A stretch of 64,000 nucleotides of DNA, taken from positions 1,426,001 through 1,490,000 of the forward strand of contig NZ_CP069533.1 of the NCBI RefSeq assembly GCF_016889765.1, written 5' to 3'. This stretch comes from Corynebacterium minutissimum (GTDB lineage Bacteria; Actinomycetota; Actinomycetes; Mycobacteriales; Mycobacteriaceae). Shown piece by piece: positions 57,407-64,000 of the stretch. The notes beneath the pieces were generated by a model. It did no database searches and was not told the DNA's origin. It saw only the letters and a list, made by a program, of their open reading frames with translations. The position numbers and the translations under genes were made by a program. The stretch's first letter is position 1; each line of letters opens with the position of its first letter.

Positions 57407-58963
57407 ATGACTAACGCTTCGAACGAGTCCGCAGCAGACAAGGTTCTGGACAAGGGTCAGCGCGCCCCGGGTGGTCCGAACACTACCCGCCCGTCCGGCC
57501 AGCCGGTTGCTACCGAGAACACCAGCGTCACCGTGGGCCAGAACGGCCCAGTTGTGCTCAATGACATCCACCTTATTGAGAAGCTCGCACACTTCAACCG
57601 CGAGCGCGTGCCGGAGCGTACCCCGCACGCCAAGGGTCACGGCGCCTTTGGTGAGCTGCACGTTACTGAAGACGTATCCGCATACACCAAGGCCAAGCTC
57701 TTCCAGAAGGGCACCGTGACCCCGATGATGGGCCGCTTTTCCACCGTTGCCGGTGAGCAGGGCTCCCCGGATACCTGGCGTGACGTCCACGGCTTTGCAC
57801 TCCGCTTCTACACCGAAGAGGGCAACTACGACATCGTGGGCAACAACACCCCGGTGTTCTTTATCCGTGACGGCATCAAGTTCCCGGACTTCATCCACTC
57901 CCAGAAGCGTCTGGGCACCAACGGCCTGCGTGATGCCGATATGCAGTGGGACTTCTGGACCCGTAACCCGGAGACCACCCACCAGGTGACCTACCTCATG
58001 GGTGACCGCGGTACCCCGAAGACCACCCGCCACCAGAACGGCTACGGTTCCCACACCTTCCAGTGGGTCAACGAGCAGGGCGACGCTTTCTGGGTCAAGT
58101 ACCACTTCAAGACCCGTCAGGGCGTGGAGAACTTCACCGACGCTGAGGCAACTGAGATCGCCGGCCAGAACGCTGACTACCACCGCGAGGACCTCTACAA
58201 CGCCATTGAAGAGGGCAACTACCCGGTTTGGGACGTCAAGGTCCAGATCATGCCGGTAGCAGAGGCTGAGGACTACCGCTTCAACCCATTCGACCTCACC
58301 AAGACCTGGTCCAAGAAGGATTACCCGCTGGTGGACGTCGGATACTTCGTGCTCAACCGCAACCCGCGCAACTTCTTCGCGCAGATTGAGCAGGTGGCTT
58401 TGGACCCGTCCAACATCGTCCCGGGCATTGGCCTGTCCCCGGACAAGATGCTGCAGGCACGCGTCTTTGCCTACTCCGATCAGCAGCGCTACCGCATCGG
58501 CCCGAACTACAAGCAGCTGCCGGTGAACCAACCGCTCAACCAGGTCAACACCTACGAGCACGAGGGCCCGATGCAGTACCTGTTCAACGCCCCGGAGGAC
58601 CCGGTGTACTCCCCGAACCGCCACGCTAAGGGCGGCGGCTACCTGGATGGCGACGAGAACCTGCGCTTCAAGGAGCAGGAGACCACCACCGCACCGGATC
58701 TCTACGTCAACCCGGACCCGGCCGGCATCGACCTGGTCCGTGCGCCCTACATCCACCACGCAGAGGACAACGACACCGTCCAGGCCACCGACCTGTACGA
58801 GAATGTCTACGACGATGGCGCCAAGGAGCGCATGGCGGACAACATCACCAACGCTATGGCTGGCGTGTCCCCGGAGACCGAGGAGCGCGTCTACGCCTAC
58901 TGGGATGCCGTTTCCCCGCAGCTGGGCAAGCGCGTGCGTGAGCTCTTCGCGCAGAAGAAGTAA
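57407..58963 (+). CDS. katA: Catalase (monofunctional, heme)
   Basis: A 518-residue heme catalase of the small-subunit clade. The distal His74 is in PHAKGHGAFGELHVTED, the Asn lies in GNNTPVFFIRDGIKFPDFIH, and the proximal Tyr is in ARVFAYSDQQRYRIG. AGGAGG 10 nt before ATG 57407 fixes the start. Detoxifies hydrogen peroxide. Divergent from sigC, and ends at a clear terminator. Confidence 0.97.
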   Translation: MTNASNESAADKVLDKGQRAPGGPNTTRPSGQPVATENTSVTVGQNGPVVLNDIHLIEKLAHFNRERVPERTPHAKGHGAFGELHVTEDVSAYTKAKLFQKGTVTPMMGRFSTVAGEQGSPDTWRDVHGFALRFYTEEGNYDIVGNNTPVFFIRDGIKFPDFIHSQKRLGTNGLRDADMQWDFWTRNPETTHQVTYLMGDRGTPKTTRHQNGYGSHTFQWVNEQGDAFWVKYHFKTRQGVENFTDAEATEIAGQNADYHREDLYNAIEEGNYPVWDVKVQIMPVAEAEDYRFNPFDLTKTWSKKDYPLVDVGYFVLNRNPRNFFAQIEQVALDPSNIVPGIGLSPDKMLQARVFAYSDQQRYRIGPNYKQLPVNQPLNQVNTYEHEGPMQYLFNAPEDPVYSPNRHAKGGGYLDGDENLRFKEQETTTAPDLYVNPDPAGIDLVRAPYIHHAEDNDTVQATDLYENVYDDGAKERMADNITNAMAGVSPETEERVYAYWDAVSPQLGKRVRELFAQKK

Positions 58964-58996
58964 CGCACTAGCGCGAGAGCGCTAAGGCAGTGCATT

Positions 58997-59041
58997 AAGG
59001 CCCCGATAGTTACCGAACAGCACGGTACTAGCGGGGTCTTT
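58997..59041 (+). terminator. Terminator of katA
   Basis: AAGGCCCCG (58997-59005) pairs with the CGGGGTCTT segment (59032-59040) and a second TAGT/ACTA, ACCG/CGGT part extends the stem; a short T-tract follows. Confidence 0.75.
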
Positions 59042-59089
59042 CCGCGCGCCTGATGCTTTTTGCCCAGCGTGGGCGATAGTTTCTATACC

Positions 59090-60541
59090 ATGACCTCACG
59101 CCTCGCTTCTTCTGCTGATGCCGACCGCCCAGTGGGTACCCGCTCGCTGTTGATCGCCGCCCTCCTCCTCGTGCCGCTCATCGTCGGCGCAATCGTTGCC
59201 ACTGCGTCCCAGTGGCAGCCGGCGCAGGCGTGGTCGCAGGAGCAAGCCGGTGCCCCCAGTGACGGCACAATTGACCCCGCTGAGCTTTACGACGTCGCTC
59301 GTGCCCTCACCGAGGCCAACGCCCAGGCGGGCTTCTTGGCCAACGGTACGCAGCAGCTTGCGGACGGCACGGGGCAGCTCAAGGACGGAGCTGGCGAGCT
59401 GGGTGGTGGCGTCGACCAGCTGGCGGGTGGCTCGCAGGAACTCTACGACGGTCTCGTGCAGCTCCAGTCAGGCACCGCGCAGTTGGGCACTGGTGCCACT
59501 GAGCTTGCCGACGGTGTCGGCGGCGCCGTCGATCAAGTCGTCGGCCTCGGCGTAGTCCGCGGCCAAATCCTCGAAGCCATTGACGGCACCGTGAAGGACC
59601 TCGACGGCAACAACTCAGACGAGGCGAAGGAGATCCGCTCACAGCTCGGTGATCTGCGCTCCCAGGTGGAGAACTTCCAGTTTGACCAGTCCGTCCAGGA
59701 CCAGCTCATCCAGCTCAAGGATGGTTCGCGTGAGCTGTCCAATCAGCTCTCCGTGAACGGCTACGCCTATCACGATGGTGTGTACCAGGCAGCGGAGGGA
59801 GCGAAGCAGCTCAATGCCGGAATTGGTGAGCTCAACGCCAAGGTAGATGAGGCGCTCAAAGGCGTTGACGAGTTGGTGGCCGGTGCCGAAAAGGTTGACG
59901 GCATGGCCCAGCAGAATAGGAACAAAGTCCAAGGCGCCCAACGTGCCCTGCCCACCGTAGCTGGACCCGCAGAGGCGCAGGATGGTCCCGCGCAGCTGTT
60001 GAGCCCCATCGTGGCGATGCTGCTGGCCGCACTCGCCGTCCTCGGCGGTGGTGTGCTGGGCGCGCTGCTGACCCGCGTGGAGCGCCGCCTTCTGGCTCTC
60101 ATCGCGGGCGGGGTAGTCATCGGTGTGGTGGTTGGGCTCTTGACCGCTTTGCTGGCCACCGGCGTGACCGTTGCTGCTGTGGCGTGGGCGGCACTTGCGG
60201 CGGTGGGGGCCGGGGTGGCGTCGGCAAGCGCGGTGTATGCCCTCGTGCGCGGCCTGGGTCTTCCCGGCTGGGGTCTGGGGATCCTGCTGGGTCTGGTCCA
60301 GGTAGGAATCGTAGGCTGGGCATGGAAAGCGGCCTCGACCGGCACGGACCTTAACGCCGCGATGAGCGCGCTCGTGCACCTCTTTCCCATGCAGTGGGCA
60401 ACCTCTGCCATCACTGTGGCGGGCAACGGGGGAAACTCCCCGCAGCTTTTTGCCGCGATGGCGATTTTGGGGGTAATTATCGTCGTATCCGTCTGGGTTG
60501 TGGGGGCACCCGTTCGCCGCCGCAGCGAAGCAAAAGCCTAG
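59090..60541 (+). CDS. YhgE/Pip-like membrane protein with X-X-X-Leu-X-X-Gly heptads
   Basis: A 483-residue membrane protein. TM1 is near residues 19-39 (LLIAALLLVPLIVGAIVAT). The external part has tandem heptads with Leu and Gly at fixed spacing (LADGTGQLKDGAGELGGGVD; QLAGGSQELYDGLVQLQSG), characteristic of the YhgE/Pip phage-infection and type VII-associated group, forming a long coiled coil. Five or six C-terminal helices follow. In Firmicutes such proteins are phage receptors or export components; here the role is unknown. ATG 59090 sits a few bases after TATACC, possibly a leaderless start. Confidence 0.75.
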   Translation: MTSRLASSADADRPVGTRSLLIAALLLVPLIVGAIVATASQWQPAQAWSQEQAGAPSDGTIDPAELYDVARALTEANAQAGFLANGTQQLADGTGQLKDGAGELGGGVDQLAGGSQELYDGLVQLQSGTAQLGTGATELADGVGGAVDQVVGLGVVRGQILEAIDGTVKDLDGNNSDEAKEIRSQLGDLRSQVENFQFDQSVQDQLIQLKDGSRELSNQLSVNGYAYHDGVYQAAEGAKQLNAGIGELNAKVDEALKGVDELVAGAEKVDGMAQQNRNKVQGAQRALPTVAGPAEAQDGPAQLLSPIVAMLLAALAVLGGGVLGALLTRVERRLLALIAGGVVIGVVVGLLTALLATGVTVAAVAWAALAAVGAGVASASAVYALVRGLGLPGWGLGILLGLVQVGIVGWAWKAASTGTDLNAAMSALVHLFPMQWATSAITVAGNGGNSPQLFAAMAILGVIIVVSVWVVGAPVRRRSEAKA

Positions 60542-60611
60542 CTCAAGGCCTCGCGTTATCGACGCAGACTGAGCAGGGCGCTAAGATACTACGATTTTAT
60601 TGATTTTCGTA

Positions 60612-60639
60612 TTGCTGCGAGGGGAAATAGTGCTAGAGT
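60612..60639 (+). promoter_or_regulatory. Candidate promoter for the DUF5129 gene
   Basis: TTGCTG (60612-60617), 16-nt spacer, and an extended -10 TGCTAGAGT ending at 60639. Transcription would begin near 60646, leaving a 160-nt leader. Confidence 0.55.
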
Positions 60640-60647
60640 TGGAATTG

Positions 60648-60752
60648 CTCACAAAGCCTACTTAGGGGGTAGGCAAACGGTTTCTCCAATCCGTTGTGAG
60701 TGATAGGGAATAGGGGCGACGCGGCTGCTGTAGGGGCACCGCGTCGTTTCCC
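60648..60752 (+). promoter_or_regulatory. Structured 5' leader, possible cis-regulatory RNA
   Basis: CTCACAA (60648-60654) can close a junction with TTGTGAG (60694-60700). Inside it, GCCTAC (60656-60661) pairs with GTAGGC (60669-60674) and CGG (60678-60680) with CCG (60691-60693). A second stem-loop, CGACGCGG (60717-60724) with CCGCGTCG (60739-60746), extended by GGGAA/TTCCC, follows. The layout resembles a riboswitch aptamer plus expression platform, but I cannot match it to a known class. Confidence 0.45.
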
Positions 60753-60804
60753 GTTGTGGGGGTAAAATTGGCGGCACTGAATGCTGAAGAATTGGAGAAT
60801 CACC

Positions 60805-62310
60805 GTGACTGACTCTCGCGATATCAAACCTTTTGCCGCCAGCTGTGGCCCCAAAGTAACGTCGGTCGACGCCATCGTCGGTGCGGCCATGGTGGGCGGT
60901 CTGTTGCTCGGGGGAATCGGCGCGGGTGCGAGCTTGGCGGCCTTCGATGCGCCTGAACGCTCCGACTACGTCATGCAGCCCGCGCAGCGTGAGGTGCAGG
61001 CTGACATCATGGACCCAGACGATGTGCTCACCCAGGAGGAAGAAGAGCGCATGCTTCGCGACGTCTCCCGGATCGCCGCCCCCGACGTGGTCCAAGGACT
61101 GCACTACGTGGTCTTTGCTAAGAACAAAGAAAACGTCAACGACTCCGTGGAGGAGTACTTGCGTGATAATCACCCGGAGCTCATCGGCAAGGACAAGTTT
61201 GCTGATGGCCAGGTCTTCGTCGGCGTGGGCCTCGACCCGCGGCAGGCCTTCGTCTTCGCGGGTGAGGACGTGGCCGGGCAGATGAAGCTGCGCAAAGGTG
61301 ACGGCCATTTGGAGCGGTCCATCGAAGCTATCAAGCCGGGCGTGCGGGATGACAACATTCCTGCTGGTCTCTTTGCGGGTGCGGCGGCTGCTATCGACGT
61401 GGACCGTGCTGCGGATGCCCAGTACGAGAGCGCGAAAGATGGGCGCATTGGGGCGGCCATTGGCCTCGGCGTGGCGGGCCTGGGCGTCGGTGGCGCGGGT
61501 GCAGGCATCGCGGCCGGCGCACGCCGCAGCCGGCAGAAGAAGACACAGCAGGCGCGCGAGGATTGGGATTATGTGTCCCAGACCTATACCGACGTGGCAC
61601 AGCGCCTCGAATCGATTGATATCCGCGCAAACTCGCTGCAATCCGGCCTTGTGGATGAACGTTTGCGTGAGGATTGGGAAGGGCTGCGCGATGACTTCCT
61701 AGCCCTTGACCGCACCGTCGGCTCCTTCATGTCCATGCCTGCGGATGCTCCCGACGAGCAGTTCCGAGAGCGTGCGGAGGAACTTGCTCATGCGCGTTTG
61801 CTGTGCGAGCGCGTTGATACGGCGGAGACCAACATTGAGAAGCTGCACCGCATCGAAAACGCCGATGCTGATGCTCGCCGCTACGAGCTTTATGAGCTAG
61901 GCAAGGATTTGGCACAAGCGTCGTACGTCGCGTCCGATATTGACTCGCAGGCTGAGCGCCATGCCAAGGAATTAGAAGACGCCGCCATGGCGCTGTCCAA
62001 CGAACCCAACCACCCGCAGTTTATGGAGCGCTACCTTGACATCCTTGACCGCTCTGCGCTGCTCTCGGAGCACCTGCAGAGCCAGCTGCAGAAGCGCAAC
62101 GAGGCCGATGAGCGCCCTGAGCGCACGCATATCTATGACTCCACCTTCTTCGCCGGTGCCGGCTACAACGGCTATGTGCCGTTCTATACCGTGAGCACGT
62201 GGGACAGTGACGCCATCTCCGCGCGCGACTCTTCCTCCGGCAGCAGCGGCGGCGTCAACAGCGGGTTTAGCTCGGGCTTTTCCGGTTCGGGTGGTTCCTC
62301 TAGCTTCTAG
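60805..62310 (+). CDS. DUF5129-like membrane protein with TPM-type domain
   Basis: About 501 residues. One helix near the start (DAIVGAAMVGGLLLGGIGAG) is followed by an external alpha/beta domain (VLTQEEEERMLRDVSRIAAP to VFVGVGLDPRQAFVFAGED), which resembles the TPM/DUF477 domain. A second helix (AAIGLGVAGLGVGGAGAGIA) leads to a long cytoplasmic coiled-coil region and a Ser/Gly-rich end (SSGSSGGVNSGFSSGFSG). GTG 60805 has GGAGA 6 nt upstream; ATG 60781 is the alternative. Function unknown; the corynebacterial family is annotated as DUF5129. Confidence 0.72.
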   Translation: MTDSRDIKPFAASCGPKVTSVDAIVGAAMVGGLLLGGIGAGASLAAFDAPERSDYVMQPAQREVQADIMDPDDVLTQEEEERMLRDVSRIAAPDVVQGLHYVVFAKNKENVNDSVEEYLRDNHPELIGKDKFADGQVFVGVGLDPRQAFVFAGEDVAGQMKLRKGDGHLERSIEAIKPGVRDDNIPAGLFAGAAAAIDVDRAADAQYESAKDGRIGAAIGLGVAGLGVGGAGAGIAAGARRSRQKKTQQAREDWDYVSQTYTDVAQRLESIDIRANSLQSGLVDERLREDWEGLRDDFLALDRTVGSFMSMPADAPDEQFRERAEELAHARLLCERVDTAETNIEKLHRIENADADARRYELYELGKDLAQASYVASDIDSQAERHAKELEDAAMALSNEPNHPQFMERYLDILDRSALLSEHLQSQLQKRNEADERPERTHIYDSTFFAGAGYNGYVPFYTVSTWDSDAISARDSSSGSSGGVNSGFSSGFSGSGGSSSF

Positions 62311-62333
62311 CCCCGACAGAGAAAACGAAAAAG

Positions 62334-62353
62334 ACCCGCAGTTTCCTGCGGGT
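62334..62353 (-). terminator. Terminator of tRNA-Pro
   Basis: ACCCGCAG (62334-62341) pairs with CTGCGGGT (62346-62353), loop TTTC. On the minus strand a run of five T follows, so it ends the tRNA transcript; it also serves the gene ending at 62310 on the plus strand. Confidence 0.8.
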
Positions 62354-62357
62354 TTAG

Positions 62358-62434
<77 letters not shown>

Positions 62435-62534
62435 GTGTCTCGCTCTAAGCGGTACCGGATTACTGTAACGCACCCCGGGTCGAAAGGACAAAACGGCAGC
62501 GTGTTTGGGCTTTCTCAGGTGGCCTTTAAAGGTC

Positions 62535-63449
62535 TTAGGTTGCTGAAGCGGACTTCTCGGTAATGCGCAGCAGCGTGGCCGATGGGCGGCAGAACACGCG
62601 GAAGGGAACGAACTTGGAGGTGCCCAGGCCGTTGGAGACGTGCATAAACATGGGGCCGAACTGGTGCAAACCTTGCGCGCGGGCACGGTCGATACCGCAG
62701 TTGGTCACGATGGAGCGCGAGCCCAGCACCTTAAACGGCAGGCACAGCTGGCCGCCGTGCGTGTGGCCAGACAGTGACAGCTGGTAGCCGTCAGCGGCGA
62801 ACTTCTCTAGGACCCGCGGTTCCGGGGAGTGGAGCAGCGCTAGGGAGAGGTCAGCGTCCTCGTTCGGGGCGCCGGCGATTTCCGAGTAGTCATCCAAATC
62901 ATGGTGCGGGTCGTCCACACCGGCGGCAGCCAGGCGGACGTCGCCGACCTTGAATTCCACACGGGCCTGGTTGGCGTCGTGCCAGCCGTGCTCGAGAAAC
63001 GCCGCGCGCATGCCCTTCCACGGCAGGTTCACGTAAGAAGGTTCGTTCTTCTTTCCAATCAGGTAGTTGAAGGGATTCGGGATGCGCGGTGCCCAATAGT
63101 CGTTGGTGCCAAAACAGAACATTCCCGGGCGGCTCAGCAGTGGGCCCAGGGCGCGGAGGACCTCGGGGACCGCGCGCTCGTCGGAGAGATTATCGCCGGT
63201 GTTGATCACCAGGTGTGGGTCGAGGCGGTCAAGGTCCGATACCCACTCGATTTTGGCGCGCTGGCCCGGAATCATGTGGAGGTCGGAGACGTGCAGGATG
63301 CGGAATTCTGGCTCCTCGCGCAGCGTGCCGGGCTCCAGCAGAGGCAGCGTGTACTCCTTGAGCTCAAACTTGGTGAGCTCCGAGTGCGCCCACGCGGCAG
63401 CACCCAGGCCTGCGGCGGCGAGTCCGCCAAGGATGGGGAAAATCTTCAC
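62535..63449 (-). CDS. Membrane-anchored metallophosphoesterase
   Basis: A 304-residue calcineurin-like phosphoesterase. It starts with an N-terminal signal anchor (IFPILGGLAAAGLGAAAWAH), then the metal motifs HVSDLHM, NTGDN, GTNDYW (a degenerate GNHD) and SGHTHGGQLCLP. This resembles the YkuE/YaeI group that acts on membrane or cell-wall lipids in other bacteria; the substrate here is unknown. Start GTG 63449, after a G-rich stretch; the frame is open further but that part is not coding. Divergent from the YqeY gene. Confidence 0.85.
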   Translation of the reverse strand: MKIFPILGGLAAAGLGAAAWAHSELTKFELKEYTLPLLEPGTLREEPEFRILHVSDLHMIPGQRAKIEWVSDLDRLDPHLVINTGDNLSDERAVPEVLRALGPLLSRPGMFCFGTNDYWAPRIPNPFNYLIGKKNEPSYVNLPWKGMRAAFLEHGWHDANQARVEFKVGDVRLAAAGVDDPHHDLDDYSEIAGAPNEDADLSLALLHSPEPRVLEKFAADGYQLSLSGHTHGGQLCLPFKVLGSRSIVTNCGIDRARAQGLHQFGPMFMHVSNGLGTSKFVPFRVFCRPSATLLRITEKSASAT

Positions 63450-63491
63450 CCTCCCCACCCTACCTGGGAGAGCTAGCGTAGATTGAAGGGC

Positions 63492-63956
63492 ATGAGTGAG
63501 TTGAAAGAAACTATCCGCGCCGACCTCAAGACCTCGATGAAGGCCAAGGACAAGGCCCGCACGTCCGCTATCCGTTCCCTCCTGTCTGCCATTCAGGCGG
63601 AAGAAACCACCGGTTCCCGCCACGAGATCACGGATGAAGATGTACTCAAGGTCATTGCCCGTGAGATTAAGAAGCGCCGCGAGTCCGCTGAGGTGTATGC
63701 GGAGAATGGCCGTCCGGAGTTGGCGGAGGCCGAGCTTGTCGACGTCCCCTTTTTCGAGGCCTACCAGCCCGAGCAGCTTGACGACGACTCCCTGAACGCC
63801 CTCGTCGCCGAATCCATCGCCGAGGTGGAAAAAGAGTCCGGCGAGCCGGTCACCATCAAACAGATGGGCAACGTCATGAAGGTTGCTAACGCGAAAGCTG
63901 CTGGCCGCGCCGACGGCAAGCGCCTATCTACCGCAGTCAAGGCTGCTCTGAACTAA
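63492..63956 (+). CDS. GatB/YqeY-domain protein
   Basis: A 154-residue helical protein of the YqeY family, related to the tail domain of GatB. Typical stretches are LKTSMKAKDKARTSAIRSLL, VLKVIAREIKKRRESAEVY and QMGNVMKVANAKAAGRADGK. Function unknown in bacteria. ATG 63492 is favoured; TTG 63483 is in frame. Confidence 0.85.
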   Translation: MSELKETIRADLKTSMKAKDKARTSAIRSLLSAIQAEETTGSRHEITDEDVLKVIAREIKKRRESAEVYAENGRPELAEAELVDVPFFEAYQPEQLDDDSLNALVAESIAEVEKESGEPVTIKQMGNVMKVANAKAAGRADGKRLSTAVKAALN

Positions 63957-63969
63957 CGCGCTCATTGCG

Positions 63970-64000
63970 CTAAAGCCCGAAGAAATCCCGCACATCGTTG
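63970..64000 (-). CDS. Possible 3' end of a minus-strand gene at the window edge
   Basis: The frame on the minus strand reads NDVRDFFGL and then stops (63970-63972). It is too short to identify; convergent placement after YqeY is compatible with a real gene end. Confidence 0.3.
   Translation of the reverse strand, partial: NDVRDFFGL

Noticed and set aside
57404..58759. Long minus-strand frame of 451 codons across katA
   Set aside because: Shadow of catalase, whose motifs are all in the plus frame.

Overview
The window is a stretch of chromosome from a high-GC actinobacterium, almost certainly a Corynebacterium. The evidence is gene content and order: a lysC-asd pair with an in-frame internal lysC start, a sigC-like sigma factor divergent from catalase, the order SRP RNA - aspT-type aminotransferase - dnaX - ybaB - recR facing gatD/murT, and leuA behind a leucine leader peptide. 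A species cannot be fixed from this alone. I see no CRISPR array, no complete insertion sequence and no prophage.

Positions 1-16000 are mostly housekeeping and transport: the end of a DASS dicarboxylate transporter, a frameshifted CobW GTPase, tRNA-Arg, a DJ-1/PfpI protein, and a small unstable patch (3631-4543) bounded by a 103-bp direct repeat and holding a decayed secreted-protein gene. Then come a membrane acyltransferase-like protein coupled to a trypsin-like protease, tyrA, the tadA pair, CsbD, tRNA-Ser, an MMPL transporter, tgt, a sortase-like lipoprotein coupled to a tiny antitoxin-like ORF, and a YhhQ-type queuosine precursor transporter.

Positions 16067-33009 are the most unusual region. 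Nine same-strand genes, most overlapping or nearly touching, encode a three-helix membrane protein, a secreted/membrane vWA protein, a 1222-residue tubulin-like protein, a 959-residue two-helix membrane protein, a beta-rich Fn3-like protein with a Q/Y/G tail, a GAP1-like protein, a cytoplasmic vWA protein, a P-loop GTPase and a four-helix membrane protein. A helical-repeat gene converges on the end. The combination of GTPase, vWA and GAP1-like parts resembles predicted NTPase-centred bacterial conflict systems, here joined to a tubulin-like protein and a membrane apparatus. Two neighbouring proteins end in the same short acidic peptide.

Positions 34400-51700 hold gluQ, tRNA-Ser, SRP RNA, aspT, dnaX, ybaB, recR, then on the minus strand gatD, murT, a DnaQ-fold protein without its catalytic acids, a large repeat-rich membrane protein and leuA with a leaderless leucine-rich leader peptide; a PIG-V-like membrane protein follows on the plus strand. 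Positions 51679-64000 hold a DMT transporter, lysC-asd, a YkvI-like transporter, sigC/katA, a YhgE-like heptad-repeat protein, a DUF5129-type protein behind a structured leader, tRNA-Pro, a metallophosphoesterase and a YqeY protein.

Three separate loci (tgt, the YhhQ-like transporter, gluQ) belong to queuosine salvage and tRNA-Asp glutamyl-queuosine modification, but this Tgt has lost its usual zinc cysteines.
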